Shown: positions 15,427-25,810, numbered from the stretch's first letter. The stretch is DNA of 64,000 nucleotides from Acidobacteriaceae bacterium (GCA_020247055.1 JADCJL010000142.1:1-64000); one strand, 5' to 3'. The notes: generated from the sequence alone by a model not told the origin. Translations and numbers: made by a program.

Positions 15427-16519
15427 GCGTGCGGGTCAACAGGGTATCGGGAGCGCGCTCCCGGGTAGCGGCGTAGAGCAGCACGGGCACGGCGGAGGGC
15501 ACGCTGGGCGGCGGCAGCGGGCGGGCGAGCGGTTCCGGGTCGATGAGCGCGAGGTATTTGAGAAGGCCGTGGATGGTGCTTTGCGACGGGATGGCGAGGT
15601 CGCAATCCTGCGAGCGAAACCGCAGGCCGATGCCCCGCCGCTGCAGGGCCAGGGACTGCGTGGCGAGGGCGCAAACGGCCTCTTCAAATGGTTCGCGCTG
15701 CCAGCCGCCGAGGTCGAGCCACAGTTCGACATCCTCCTGCTGTTCCACGGCGTACTCCCGCAGGTGCATCTCGCCGTGCCGGGCGGTGGCCCGCCAGTCG
15801 ATGTGGCGGGCGTCATCTTCATAGCGGTAGGGCCGGAGCTGATGAAACTCGACGCCGCGGCCCTGGCGCCGGGCTTCGGCTTCGGCGAGCAGGTCGGCAA
15901 ACAGGGGATGAAGGAGATGATGATCGTGCAGGGCGGGATAGACGAGCACGTCGGTCTGGAGCGTGACCCCGGCGCGGCGCTCGGCAAAGCCAAAGGGGAA
16001 GCGTGAAGAGAAGGCGAAGCCGTTTTCCCGGTAGCGCCCGCGCCGGGCAAAGCAGACGTCGGCGTGGAATTCGACAACCTCTCCCGGGGCAATCATGGGA
16101 ATAAAGATCGGGGAGCGGAGGCCGTTTTCGTTGGCGCTGGCGAGGCGCAGCGCGAAACTGGGAAACCAGCTTTTGGTGTTCCGGATGACGAAACGGCCGG
16201 AGGCGCCCGCCCCGGCAAAGAGGTGTTCAGGCGGTTCGAAGACCACTTCGAGCCCGGCCAGGGTCAGCCGGTTCAGATTCCCGCTCACGACGAGCGTGGC
16301 GAGCAGGGCGGACAGGATGAGAAAGATCAGATTATTGGCCGACAGAAACGCCCCGATGCCGGTGAGCAGGATCGTAATGGTGAACCAGAGGCCAGCGCGG
16401 GTAATGCGCAGCGCGATACGGGGCCGGATAGCGTCCCGCAGCGCGCGCGCCCCACGGAGGAGGGCGGCGGCGGGGCCGGCTTGGGGGGCGCTGCTGGGTC
16501 GCGGCCAAAACCGGCGCAT
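15392..16519 (-). CDS. DUF58 domain protein
   Basis: The 375-residue protein has two adjacent N-terminal membrane segments (about 43-85) and a C-terminal DUF58 domain marked by RPYRYEDDARHIDWRATAR, followed by a VWA-like core (VELWLDLGG). DUF58 proteins usually sit with MoxR AAA ATPases and are thought to help assemble or activate exported enzymes; no MoxR gene is adjacent here, which is unusual. It lies four bases downstream of the MATE gene on the same strand, suggesting cotranscription. The N-terminal 30 residues are Arg/Ala/Pro rich, so a later start is possible. The end overlaps the protease gene. Confidence 0.85.
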   Translation of the reverse strand: MRRFWPRPSSAPQAGPAAALLRGARALRDAIRPRIALRITRAGLWFTITILLTGIGAFLSANNLIFLILSALLATLVVSGNLNRLTLAGLEVVFEPPEHLFAGAGASGRFVIRNTKSWFPSFALRLASANENGLRSPIFIPMIAPGEVVEFHADVCFARRGRYRENGFAFSSRFPFGFAERRAGVTLQTDVLVYPALHDHHLLHPLFADLLAEAEARRQGRGVEFHQLRPYRYEDDARHIDWRATARHGEMHLREYAVEQQEDVELWLDLGGWQREPFEEAVCALATQSLALQRRGIGLRFRSQDCDLAIPSQSTIHGLLKYLALIDPEPLARPLPPPSVPSAVPVLLYAATRERAPDTLLTRTLTAAAVAAPAP

Positions 16520-16523
16520 GGAT

Positions 16524-17861
16524 TCAGGATGCCACAGGCCGCAGGGGGCGGCGCCACCAGAGCCAGACGAGCAGCACGGCCACGACGATCAATCCCGCCG
16601 ACAGGCCGGCCCATAATCCGGCGGCGTCCATGCCGCGGCCGAAGCAGAGGTAGTAGCCCAGCGGCAGACCGATGGCCCAGTGGCCGGCGAGGTTGGCCAC
16701 CATCGGCAGACGGGTCTCGGCCGCCCCGCGCAGCACCCCGGTGGCCGCGACCTGCAACCCGTCGAAGAGTTGAAACACGGCGGCGATGCGCAGCAGGCCG
16801 GCGCCGATGGCGACCAGTTCGGGATCGCGCGTAAACACGCCGAGCAGCCAGCCGGGCGCGAGAGCAAAGGCCGCGCCCGCCAGCGTCATGAAGGCGCCGG
16901 CAAACCCGATCGCGACCCAGCCGGCCCGCTTGGCTTCGCCGGGCTCACCCCGGCCGAGGGCCTGCCCGACGGCCACGGCGCCGGCCGAGGAGATGCCAAG
17001 GGGCACCATGAAGGTGAGACTGGCGAGGTTGAGAGCGATGTGGTGCGCCGCCAGGGAGGTGGTGGAGAGCCGTCCGGCGAGCATGGTGGCGGCGCCGAAG
17101 ACGGCGATTTCGAGGCCAATCTGCCCGGCGGCGGGGGCGCCGAGCCGCAGCAGTTGGCGCAGATCAGCGGCGTGGGGTCCGGCCCAGCGCGCGCCCTGGC
17201 TCCAGAGCGCGGTCACATCGTCCCACCGCGTTGCCGCCAGCAGCCAGCCGGCCAGAAAGAGCCGGGCAATGGCCGTGGCCCATCCGGAACCAGCCACGCC
17301 GAACGCCGGGATGCCCGCAGCGCCGTGGATTAAAACCGCGTTGGCCGCCGCATTCACCCCGTTGGCCAGCACAAGCGCCACCATGACCGGACGGACGCGG
17401 CCGGTGGCCTGGAGGAACCGCCGGAAAGCGGCGTAGAGCAGGAGCGGCAGCGTGCCGGCCGCCAGGGCGTCGATGTAGGGTCCGGCGAGGGCGCGCACCG
17501 GGGGCTGGACGCCGATCGAGGTCATCAGACCGGGTAGGCTGAGCGCCATCAGCATCGTTGGCGGGGTCAGGAACAGCGCCAGCCAGACGCCCTGCCGCAG
17601 ATGCCGGTTGGCCTCCTCGGGGCGGCCGGCGCCGAAGGCCTGGGCCACCAGCGGATCGAGGCCCAACAAGAGACCGAGGGCGAAGATGCCGAAGGTATCG
17701 TAGAGAATGTTGGCGACGCCCACGGCGCCGATGGCTTCCTTGCCGAGCGGGGCGACCATCACGGTGTCGACCAGCCCCATCGCCATCCAGCCAAGTTCGG
17801 CAACGATGATGGGCCAGGCCAGAGCGGCCATGCGGAGCACATGACCGCGAATCGAGAGCAT
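16524..17861 (-). CDS. MATE family multidrug/cation exporter
   Basis: The 445-residue protein has about 12 membrane segments in two homologous bundles, as in NorM-type MATE transporters, which export drugs or metabolites in exchange for sodium ions or protons. Typical stretches are WPIIVAELGWMAMGLVDTVMV at the first helix and the segment around GATMLAGRLSTTSLAAHHI in the second half. ATG 17861 gives the standard family N-terminus; the frame is open to 17981 but the added residues are Arg/Ser-rich and unlikely. The DUF58 gene follows after four bases. The substrate cannot be told from sequence. Confidence 0.9.
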   Translation of the reverse strand: MLSIRGHVLRMAALAWPIIVAELGWMAMGLVDTVMVAPLGKEAIGAVGVANILYDTFGIFALGLLLGLDPLVAQAFGAGRPEEANRHLRQGVWLALFLTPPTMLMALSLPGLMTSIGVQPPVRALAGPYIDALAAGTLPLLLYAAFRRFLQATGRVRPVMVALVLANGVNAAANAVLIHGAAGIPAFGVAGSGWATAIARLFLAGWLLAATRWDDVTALWSQGARWAGPHAADLRQLLRLGAPAAGQIGLEIAVFGAATMLAGRLSTTSLAAHHIALNLASLTFMVPLGISSAGAVAVGQALGRGEPGEAKRAGWVAIGFAGAFMTLAGAAFALAPGWLLGVFTRDPELVAIGAGLLRIAAVFQLFDGLQVAATGVLRGAAETRLPMVANLAGHWAIGLPLGYYLCFGRGMDAAGLWAGLSAGLIVVAVLLVWLWWRRPLRPVAS

Positions 17862-17922
17862 CTGATTCAGGGTAGCAGCCCTAGAAGCGCACAGGCCGCA
17901 GCGAGTCCGTTGGGCGCGTACC

Positions 17923-20196
17923 CTAGAAGAAGCGGACCGAGTAGCTGAAGGAGATGCCGCGGCCGATCTCCGGCGCCACATCCTTAATGAACGACAGATG
18001 GTTCCGGTAGAGCCGGTTGCCCGTGTTAAACAGGTTCACGCCAAACAAATGCACGGTGTGCTGCGTGGTGACCGTATAGGCGCCCCGCAAGTTGAAGAGG
18101 GCGAAGCCGGCGGTGGGGGTTTCGTTCGTGAAGGTCCGGGTCTGCTGGTTGGCCATCACCACCTCGGGCAGCACGCTCCAGCGCCCGGCACGCAGATCCA
18201 CGCCCACGCGTCCGCGCACGGGCGGAATTCGCGGCAGGGGCGTACCGAGGCCGGTTAACTCGGCCTGGACGGTATCGAAGCCCAGATTCAACCAGACGTT
18301 GCGGTGCAAACCGGCCTGGATCCGGCCATCGACGCCGGTGTACCGCGAGTTCGCTTGTGAGTACTCGGCCACCGGCAGCCCGTCCTCCCGCTCGCCGGTC
18401 GGCGCCAGGAAGACAAAATCCCGCATGCGGTAATAAAAGTAGTTCAACTCGGCCCGCACCCGGTTGGTGGTGTGGCGGAGCGAGAGGTCGAGGCCGTCGC
18501 CCCGCTCCCGCCGCATCTTAGTGCTGCCGATTTCGTAGGTCAGGTTGCCCACGTGCGGGCCGTTGGCGTACAACTCCTCGAGAGCCGGAGCCCGGTAGGA
18601 GTGGTTGTAGTTGGCGACAAAGACGCCGCCATCCCAGACCGAAGCGTTGATGCCGGCTGAACCGGACAGGCCGGTGAAGGAGCGGTTGGCGAGCCGCTCG
18701 GGCCGGAAGCGGTTGTTCTCGAGCCGGGCGCCAAACTGCATGCGGATCCGGTCGGAGAGGGTAAGCGTCTCGACGGCAAAAGCGGCGAGGGCGTTCTGCA
18801 CGACCGGGGGAGTGATCGCCTCGGCGCCGACCACTTTAAAGTCGCGGCGCAGGCCCCAGCCGCCGAAGCTGCCCGAGAGGCGGCCGGATCGGCGCTGCTC
18901 GACGACGAGCCGATAATCGGACTGTTTGTTATAAAAACGGTTCTCGATCTCGCCGCCGGAGACCTCGTTATGGCGCCAGTCGGTGTAGTTGTAGCTGTAC
19001 TGCAGCCCTTCGATGGGACGGTTCAGATTGCGGAAGCCCCCAGCCAGCCGGACCCCCTGCCGGGTGAAGGGCAGGCGCACCGATTCGTGGCCGTGTTCGT
19101 GGTCGTGGTCGTCGTCCTTTTCGGCTTTCTGCGTTTTGTGGTCGTCGTCGTCATGATCCTCCTCGGCCTCGGCGTTCGGGACCTGATAGGTACCGCGCTG
19201 GGTGTTGTAGGAGAGGTTGAACCAGGAGCGCTCGCCGTAGCGCGCCACGCCACCGTGACCCGAATACGTCCGCGCGGCCGAATTGAAGATCCGCTCGACC
19301 GGGGTGCGATAGTCCGAAGTCCGCTGCCCGCCCGACCCCATCCGGAAAACCCACCGGCCCATCCCGTAATCGAGCCCCGCGCTGCCGCCGTGGAGTCCGT
19401 TGTTGGTTCCGCCAATCCCCGAAAGATAGCCGTGGAGCCCCTCATGCCCGGCGCTCTGCGCCTCATGATGGCCGGTGATCATATTCACCACGCCGCCGAT
19501 GGCGTTCGAACCGTAGAGCAGGGTCGCCGGCCCCCGCACCACCTCGACGCGTTCGAGCGCCTGCGGATCGAGCGGTTCGCCGTGATCGCCCGACTGGCTC
19601 GACAACGATCCGGTCCGCACCCCATCCTGCATGATAAGGACGCGGTCGCCATCAAAACCGCGCAGCACCGGACGCCCGGTTCCGGGCCCGAAGCTTCGCT
19701 TGGCCACGCCGGGCTGCCCGTCGAGCACATCGCCGAGCGAGGCCGCGGCCTTGGTGGATAGCTCCAGCGTGTCGAGCGAAGCCACGGAGCTGAAGGTTTC
19801 CACCGTAGTCTCCGGCCGGCCCGAGGCCGTTACGGTAATCTCCTGCCGTAGCGGGGAGATCGCCAGAACGAAATCCGCCGTCGCGGTTGCGCCCGCGGTG
19901 ACCGTCACCGTCAACCGGTTGCCGGTCAGGCCGTTGACCGCTGCCACGAGGGTGTAGCGGCCGGCCGGAACCTCGGGAAAACGATAGCGCCCATCGTCAT
20001 CCGACTCCATGACGCGCCCGAGCGGCAGGAGCAGCACCGAGGCGTGATGGACGGGTTTTCCCGTGGCCGCCAGGGTCACCGTACCCGAAACGGTACCGGA
20101 CGGGGAAGCCGACTGGGCGGCGAGCAGGGAAGAAAACAGCAGATGAGCCGAAACAAAGATCAGGAAATGCACACGACAATGATATCGTAATATCAT
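17923..20196 (-). CDS. TonB-dependent receptor, ZnuD-like with His/Asp-rich loop
   Basis: The 757-residue protein has a signal peptide (about 1-28), a carboxypeptidase-regulatory-like domain (33-115), a TonB-box-like segment (EITVTAS near 119-125), a plug (about 140-245, with LYGSNAIGGVVNMI) and a 22-strand-type barrel ending in Phe. A loop at about 343-370 is crowded with His, Asp and Glu, and further His pairs occur near 243-255. Such loops mark zinc receptors of the ZnuD group, so zinc (or another divalent metal) import is likely. ATG 20196 is used because it gives a positively charged signal-peptide start; GTG 20199 and GTG 20172 are alternatives. A perfect palindrome overlaps the start. 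Confidence 0.85.
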   Translation of the reverse strand: MILRYHCRVHFLIFVSAHLLFSSLLAAQSASPSGTVSGTVTLAATGKPVHHASVLLLPLGRVMESDDDGRYRFPEVPAGRYTLVAAVNGLTGNRLTVTVTAGATATADFVLAISPLRQEITVTASGRPETTVETFSSVASLDTLELSTKAAASLGDVLDGQPGVAKRSFGPGTGRPVLRGFDGDRVLIMQDGVRTGSLSSQSGDHGEPLDPQALERVEVVRGPATLLYGSNAIGGVVNMITGHHEAQSAGHEGLHGYLSGIGGTNNGLHGGSAGLDYGMGRWVFRMGSGGQRTSDYRTPVERIFNSAARTYSGHGGVARYGERSWFNLSYNTQRGTYQVPNAEAEEDHDDDDHKTQKAEKDDDHDHEHGHESVRLPFTRQGVRLAGGFRNLNRPIEGLQYSYNYTDWRHNEVSGGEIENRFYNKQSDYRLVVEQRRSGRLSGSFGGWGLRRDFKVVGAEAITPPVVQNALAAFAVETLTLSDRIRMQFGARLENNRFRPERLANRSFTGLSGSAGINASVWDGGVFVANYNHSYRAPALEELYANGPHVGNLTYEIGSTKMRRERGDGLDLSLRHTTNRVRAELNYFYYRMRDFVFLAPTGEREDGLPVAEYSQANSRYTGVDGRIQAGLHRNVWLNLGFDTVQAELTGLGTPLPRIPPVRGRVGVDLRAGRWSVLPEVVMANQQTRTFTNETPTAGFALFNLRGAYTVTTQHTVHLFGVNLFNTGNRLYRNHLSFIKDVAPEIGRGISFSYSVRFF
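20179..20196. promoter_or_regulatory. Perfect palindrome at the start of the ZnuD-like receptor gene
   Basis: ATGATAT-CGTA-ATATCAT is an 18-base perfect inverted repeat (7-base arms, 4-base centre) that coincides with the first codons of the receptor gene. AT-rich palindromes of this size are typical operators of metal regulators such as Zur, NikR or DtxR-type proteins, but the sequence does not match a consensus I can name. Its position would allow repression of the receptor when metal is plentiful. Confidence 0.5.
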
Positions 20197-20226
20197 CACA
20201 GGCGCAATCAGAAGACCGCGTCCTCG

Positions 20227-20485
20227 CTACGAGTCGGCCAGCGGGTTGCCGTAGTGCGGGCAGTTTTTTCGGATGCGGCGGCTTGCCCGACCGCTCGCCC
20301 TGCGGAAGCCCATCCTGCTCGACGGGATCCATCCAAATTGAGGTGACGACGACGAGCGCCAGCACCGGCGCGAGCGAAATCAGCCGGGCCTCGCCCCAGG
20401 AAAGGACGATGCACCCGGAATGCCAAGCGTGGCCAACACGGAGCACGATCATGGCGAGGAGAGGAAGCAACGCGCAGAGCGCCAT
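20227..20485 (-). pseudogene. Possible small two-helix membrane protein, frame broken at an A6 run
   Basis: From ATG 20485 the minus strand encodes two hydrophobic segments (ALCALLPLLAMIVL and LISLAPVLALVVVTSIW) and then a polar stretch. As written, the frame runs on through the receptor start to 19997, overlapping it by 200 bases, which is implausible. Removing one base at the A6 run (T6 at 20264-20269 on the plus strand) would join it to a frame ending KNCPHYGNPLADS with a stop at 20227-20229, 31 bases before the receptor start. This would make an 85-residue protein upstream of a metal receptor. It may be a sequencing error, a slippage site or a pseudogene; the family is not recognised. Confidence 0.3.
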
Positions 20486-20581
20486 CCCCCGAAAGTTGTG
20501 GGACGTTTTGACCCGTGGCGGGCGGCCGCCGCCAATCTGCCCGGTCCGTCCATGACAAATTGTCCCGGGAGCACGATTTTC

Positions 20582-20611
20582 AGTACTTTTTCGCCATTCA
20601 CCCAGTACTAA
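20582..20611 (+). promoter_or_regulatory. AGTACT elements upstream of the second PEP-CTERM gene
   Basis: AGTACTTTTT (20582-20591) is identical to 14472-14481 ahead of the PEP-CTERM protease; AGTACTAA (20604-20611) matches in its last five bases the TACTAA that precedes the first copy. CACGATTT also occurs twice here, at 20572-20579 and 20613-20620. The elements lie about 125-155 bases from the ATG at 20735. They may be a shared regulator site for PEP-CTERM genes. Confidence 0.4.
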
Positions 20612-20734
20612 ACACGATTTGTGCCGAGCGGCGCAGCGGTACGCCTGAATCATTTTTCCTATAGGCTCGCAAGGGTAATTTTTTGAACCCGATGCACTAT
20701 TTCCCCAAACTTAACCGCGGTTGATACTACTTCC

Positions 20735-21382
20735 ATGACAGCCCAACGGCAGAGCTACCTGTTACAACTCGTCGGAGCGATCGGCATCGCAGTTACTTCG
20801 GCCAATGCGATGACAACAATGACTTACGACGCCTCCGTACCCACGTTGTTTGAAACCATTAATGTGATGTTTGATGGCCAGACGCGGGACATTTATGCCG
20901 GCCAGCTGGGTGTCCGTTTTAACACCGGGGCATCCGGAGTCCTGTTCTGCGCTGACCCGTTTGTTGCTTTGCGAACTGACTCTGTCGATGTCAATCGGCT
21001 GAGCGCCAGCACGATCAATCAGGGCGGCCGGCTGAGTTGGATGTACGACTCTTTCGCCCCCACCATCACCCAGGGATGGCAGGCGGCGGCCTTCCAACTC
21101 GCCGTCTGGGACATCGTCAGCGATAGCGGGGACGGGTTCGGGAATGGCCGGATCCAAGCCACCGCGGCGACCCCACCTGGGGTGCTGAATACCGCGATCT
21201 CGCTGGTGACGAGCAGTCAAGGGAAGTCGAGCAACAGCGGTAGCTTCTACGAACCAATCGCCGGTGCCCAGTTCTCGCAAACGCTGTTCTCGGCCTCGTT
21301 CCAGCCGGTACCCGAACCGGGCTCGTATGCCCTGATTGGCGCCGGACTGAGCGTGCTGGGCCTGATGCGGCGCCGCCGCTAA
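20735..21382 (+). CDS. PEP-CTERM protein with thioester-domain-like Cys/Gln motifs
   Basis: The 215-residue protein has a signal peptide (about 1-25, ending SANA), a single compact domain and a C-terminal PEP-CTERM signal (PVPEPGSYAL, hydrophobic helix, RRRR). The domain shows FCADPF (Cys72) and AAFQLAVWDI (Gln121), arranged like the Cys and Gln that form the internal thioester bond in Gram-positive TED adhesins, whose hallmarks are a Y/F-C-I/A-D segment and an A-x-Q-x-A-I/V-W segment. If a bond forms, the protein could attach covalently to a surface. The gene is monocistronic with a strong terminator at 21434. No Shine-Dalgarno is obvious before the ATG. Confidence 0.8.
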   Translation: MTAQRQSYLLQLVGAIGIAVTSANAMTTMTYDASVPTLFETINVMFDGQTRDIYAGQLGVRFNTGASGVLFCADPFVALRTDSVDVNRLSASTINQGGRLSWMYDSFAPTITQGWQAAAFQLAVWDIVSDSGDGFGNGRIQATAATPPGVLNTAISLVTSSQGKSSNSGSFYEPIAGAQFSQTLFSASFQPVPEPGSYALIGAGLSVLGLMRRRR

Positions 21383-21433
21383 ACCGATTTCCGCAGTTTT
21401 GTTGGTAACTTCCTCTCTTAGTGCACTCCGTTT

Positions 21434-21468
21434 GCCGCATCCCGTATCTTCGGATGCGGCCTTTTTTT
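21434..21468 (+). terminator. Rho-independent terminator after the PEP-CTERM gene
   Basis: A perfect 9-base stem (GCCGCATCC at 21434-21442 with GGATGCGGC at 21452-21460), a 9-base loop and a run of seven T residues (21462-21468) form a textbook terminator for the plus-strand gene ending at 21382. It has no T tract in the other direction. The last two bases overlap the stop codon of the convergent PLP-enzyme gene. Confidence 0.9.
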
Positions 21469-22645
21469 ATTGGAGAGCTTGCGCGAGGTCGGCGCAAATA
21501 TCTTCGGCCGCTTCGATTCCCACCGAAAGCCGCACCAGCGAATCCCGAATCCCCATCCGCTCCCGTTGCCGGGGGCTCAAATCGCGGTGCGACGCCATCT
21601 TCGGGTACAGCATCATCGAATGCACGTCGCCGAGCGAAGTCGCCTTCACTACCAGCCGCAGCCGATTCATGAAGGCGAACACCTCCGGGGTGCCTGCGTC
21701 CTTCAGCTCAAAAGCAACCATGGCGCCAAACTGGCCGGGCGGCAGCAGGCGGGCGATCGTCGCCGCGTCGACGTGCGTGGGATCGTCCAGATAGAACACC
21801 CGCTCGACGCCGGCGTGGCCGCGGAGAAACTGCGCCACGGCAGCCGCGTTGGCGCACTGCCGCTCCATCCGCAGCGGAAAGGTCTTGATGCCCCGCATCG
21901 ACAGGTAGGCCTCAAACGGACCCAGCGTCGGCCCGGCCGTCCGCGACATCTGCCGCAGCACGGGCAGGTGCGCCTCGTCCGCCGTCACCGACCCGCCCAT
22001 CACGTCACCGTGGCCGGACAGATACTTCGTTAGCGAGTGCACGACAAGGTGGGCGCCGAGTTCGAGCGGCCGGACGAGCAGCGGCGTGGCAAACGTGTTG
22101 TCGACGATCAGCGCCACATCCGCCTCACGGCAGATGCGCGCAATCTCGTCGAGCGGCCCCACGCGCAGGACGGGATTCGACACCGTCTCCATGAGGACGC
22201 AGCCGGGCTTTTCGGCCTCGATTGCCGCCTTCACGGCTTCGGGATTCGTGATATCGACAAACACCGTCTCCACGCCAAACGGCCCCATCACATTCATCAG
22301 CAGGTTGATCGTGGCGCCGTAGAGCGCGCTCGCCGCCAGCACCTTCTTCCGCCGGTCGAGCAGCGCCGTCGCCATCGCAATCTGCAGAGCCGCCATGCCG
22401 GTGGCGCAGGCCAGCGACCCGGCGCCGCCTTCGAGCGTCGTCAGCAGCTCTTCCAAAGCGTGATTGGTCGGGTTGTCGTAGCGGGCGTAGGCATAGCCAG
22501 GAAGCTCGTTGGCGAAAACCTGGTCGGTCGTCTCAATCTGTTCGTAGCTGTAGCTGGCCGCCGTGTAGATCGGCGTGGTAACCGGAATGTGCGCACCAGC
22601 CTTTTTCCGATCGCCGGCGTGCACGGCTTGCGTTTGAATCTTCAT
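21467..22645 (-). CDS. Cys/Met metabolism PLP enzyme (cystathionine gamma-synthase/lyase type)
   Basis: The 392-residue protein is full length for the trans-sulfuration PLP family. The active-site Lys lies in HSLTKYLSGHGD, the PLP-phosphate and substrate loops are in YARYDNPTN and ATGMAALQ, and DNTFATP carries the PLP-contacting Asp. Family members include cystathionine gamma-synthase, cystathionine beta- and gamma-lyases, O-acetylhomoserine sulfhydrylase and methionine gamma-lyase; the exact reaction is not decided by these motifs. Its ATG overlaps the cysS stop by four bases (ATGA at 22642-22645), so it is translated with a cysteine-related gene, supporting a role in cysteine or methionine metabolism. 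Confidence 0.9.
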   Translation of the reverse strand: MKIQTQAVHAGDRKKAGAHIPVTTPIYTAASYSYEQIETTDQVFANELPGYAYARYDNPTNHALEELLTTLEGGAGSLACATGMAALQIAMATALLDRRKKVLAASALYGATINLLMNVMGPFGVETVFVDITNPEAVKAAIEAEKPGCVLMETVSNPVLRVGPLDEIARICREADVALIVDNTFATPLLVRPLELGAHLVVHSLTKYLSGHGDVMGGSVTADEAHLPVLRQMSRTAGPTLGPFEAYLSMRGIKTFPLRMERQCANAAAVAQFLRGHAGVERVFYLDDPTHVDAATIARLLPPGQFGAMVAFELKDAGTPEVFAFMNRLRLVVKATSLGDVHSMMLYPKMASHRDLSPRQRERMGIRDSLVRLSVGIEAAEDICADLAQALQ

Positions 22646-24042
22646 TTTCTCTTCCAGCGCGTGCCGTCCTTGGTGTCTTCGAGCACAATGCCTTGTGCAT
22701 CGAGCGAAGCGCGAATCTCGTCGGCCCGCGCAAAGTTCCGCGCCTTTTTCGCCGCCACGCGCTCGGCCACCAGCGCGGCGACCGCGTCATCGGAAAGCCC
22801 GCCGGCCGTCGCCGTCGGCCGCAGAACGTCAAAGACCCGATCGAACAGCGAGAGCAAGACCAGCCCTTCGTGAGCGTTTTCGATCCCGAATTGGCCGGCG
22901 TCCATAGCCGAGTTCGTATCGCGCAGGAACTCGAAGATGACCCCCAACGCCCCGGCCGTGTTCAGATCGTCGTCCATCGCCTCGCGGAAACGTGCCGTTG
23001 CCGCCGCGGCCCGCTCGGTTGCCGCCGCGTTCTTGTCTTCCGCGAAACGCTCGCTGCGCAGGCGCAGCTCAAAGTTCCGCAGACGCTCGATGGCGGTCGC
23101 CGCGGCCTTCAAGCCTTCCATCGTGAAGTTCAGCTTGTTCCGGTACGGCACGCTCGCCAGCAGATAGCGCACCGTCTCGGGCGCGCAGCCCAACGCCAGC
23201 AGGTCCCGCAGCGTGTAGAAGTTGCCGAGCGACTTCGACATCTTCTGCCCTTCGACAATCAGGTGTTCGGCGTGCAGCCAGAAGCGCGCAAACGGCTTGC
23301 CGGTTACCGCCTCGCTCTGCGCGATCTCGTTTTCGTGGTGTGGGAACTGCAGGTCGATGCCACCGGCGTGAATGTCGAGCGTCGAGCCCAGATACTTCAT
23401 CGCCATGGCGCTGCACTCGATATGCCAGCCGGGGCGTCCGTCACCGATGGGCGTATCCCAACTCGGCTCGCCCTCTTTCTTCTGCTTCCACAGCACAAAG
23501 TCGCGCGCGTCGTCTTTGTCGTACTCGTCGACGTCCACGCGCGCCCCGGCGATCATCCCGCCGAAATCGTTGTGCGAAAGCTTCCCGTACTCCGGAAACC
23601 GCGCAATCCGGTAGTAGGTGCTACCGTCCGACTCATACGTGAAACCCTTGGCGCCGAGTTGCTGAATCAACTCCACCATCTCGCCGATGTGCTCGGTGGC
23701 CCGCACGACGTGTTCGGGCCGTTCGAGGCGCAGCGTCGCCATATCTTCAAGAAAAGCGGCTTCGTACTCGGCCGTGTACTCCTGCAGCGTCTTGCCCTGC
23801 CCCATCGCCGCCCGGATGATCTTGTCATCGACGTCGGTGATGTTCATGACGTTGTCGAGCGCAAAGCCGGAGGAGCGCAACCAGCGCCGCAGGATGTCCT
23901 GAAACGTAAACGTCCGCAGGTTCCCTATGTGGGCATAGTGATAAACAGTCGGGCCGCAACAGTACATCCGCACCGTTCTGCCGTCCTGCGGGGAGAAGGG
24001 TTCGAGGTGTTGGGAAAGCGAGTTATAGAAGCGCAGTGCCAT
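22642..24042 (-). CDS. cysS: Cysteinyl-tRNA synthetase
   Basis: The 466-residue class I synthetase charges tRNA-Cys. Visible hallmarks are the zinc-binding CCGPT near residue 28, the HIGN form of the HIGH motif (38-41), the zinc and specificity segment [18 protein letters not shown], and the KMSKS loop ([10 protein letters not shown] near 270). The C-terminal DALR-type helical region and the anticodon-binding tail ([21 protein letters not shown] end region) complete a normal-length enzyme. It sits between a small methyltransferase-like ORF and the PLP enzyme, all on the minus strand. No conserved T-box or other leader was seen upstream. Confidence 0.97.
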   Translation of the reverse strand: MALRFYNSLSQHLEPFSPQDGRTVRMYCCGPTVYHYAHIGNLRTFTFQDILRRWLRSSGFALDNVMNITDVDDKIIRAAMGQGKTLQEYTAEYEAAFLEDMATLRLERPEHVVRATEHIGEMVELIQQLGAKGFTYESDGSTYYRIARFPEYGKLSHNDFGGMIAGARVDVDEYDKDDARDFVLWKQKKEGEPSWDTPIGDGRPGWHIECSAMAMKYLGSTLDIHAGGIDLQFPHHENEIAQSEAVTGKPFARFWLHAEHLIVEGQKMSKSLGNFYTLRDLLALGCAPETVRYLLASVPYRNKLNFTMEGLKAAATAIERLRNFELRLRSERFAEDKNAAATERAAAATARFREAMDDDLNTAGALGVIFEFLRDTNSAMDAGQFGIENAHEGLVLLSLFDRVFDVLRPTATAGGLSDDAVAALVAERVAAKKARNFARADEIRASLDAQGIVLEDTKDGTRWKRK

Positions 24043-24057
24043 CGGGAGGGAAAACTC

Positions 24058-25780
<1,723 letters not shown>

Positions 25781-25810
25781 CTAGAAATCCACCCCGCTAT
25801 ACTTGACTCC

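Larger units (their letters stand above)
20197..20734. other. Long intergenic stretch between receptor and PEP-CTERM gene
   Basis: This 538-base region contains the upstream sequences of two divergent genes. On the minus strand it holds a possible small membrane protein ORF (20227-20485) that seems broken at an A6 run. On the plus strand, from about 20560 onward, it becomes AT-richer and carries two AGTACT elements (20582-20611) and the leader of the PEP-CTERM gene. No tRNA, riboswitch or mobile element was recognised in it. Confidence 0.5.

Noticed and set aside
20208-20558. 116-codon minus-strand frame ending TRWPTRSEDAVF as the real gene of this stretch
   Set aside because: It is Arg/Ala-rich without hydrophobic structure, whereas the neighbouring frame encodes two clear membrane helices.
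20560-20734. c-di-GMP (GEMM) riboswitch ahead of the PEP-CTERM gene
   Set aside because: Some PEP-CTERM genes have such leaders, but the conserved GEMM blocks are not present here.
13000-22000. A dif recombination site near the skew change
   Set aside because: I looked in the AT-rich intergenic stretches for a 28-base XerC/XerD-type site and saw none resembling the known consensus. The palindrome at 20179-20196 has the wrong arms and spacing.
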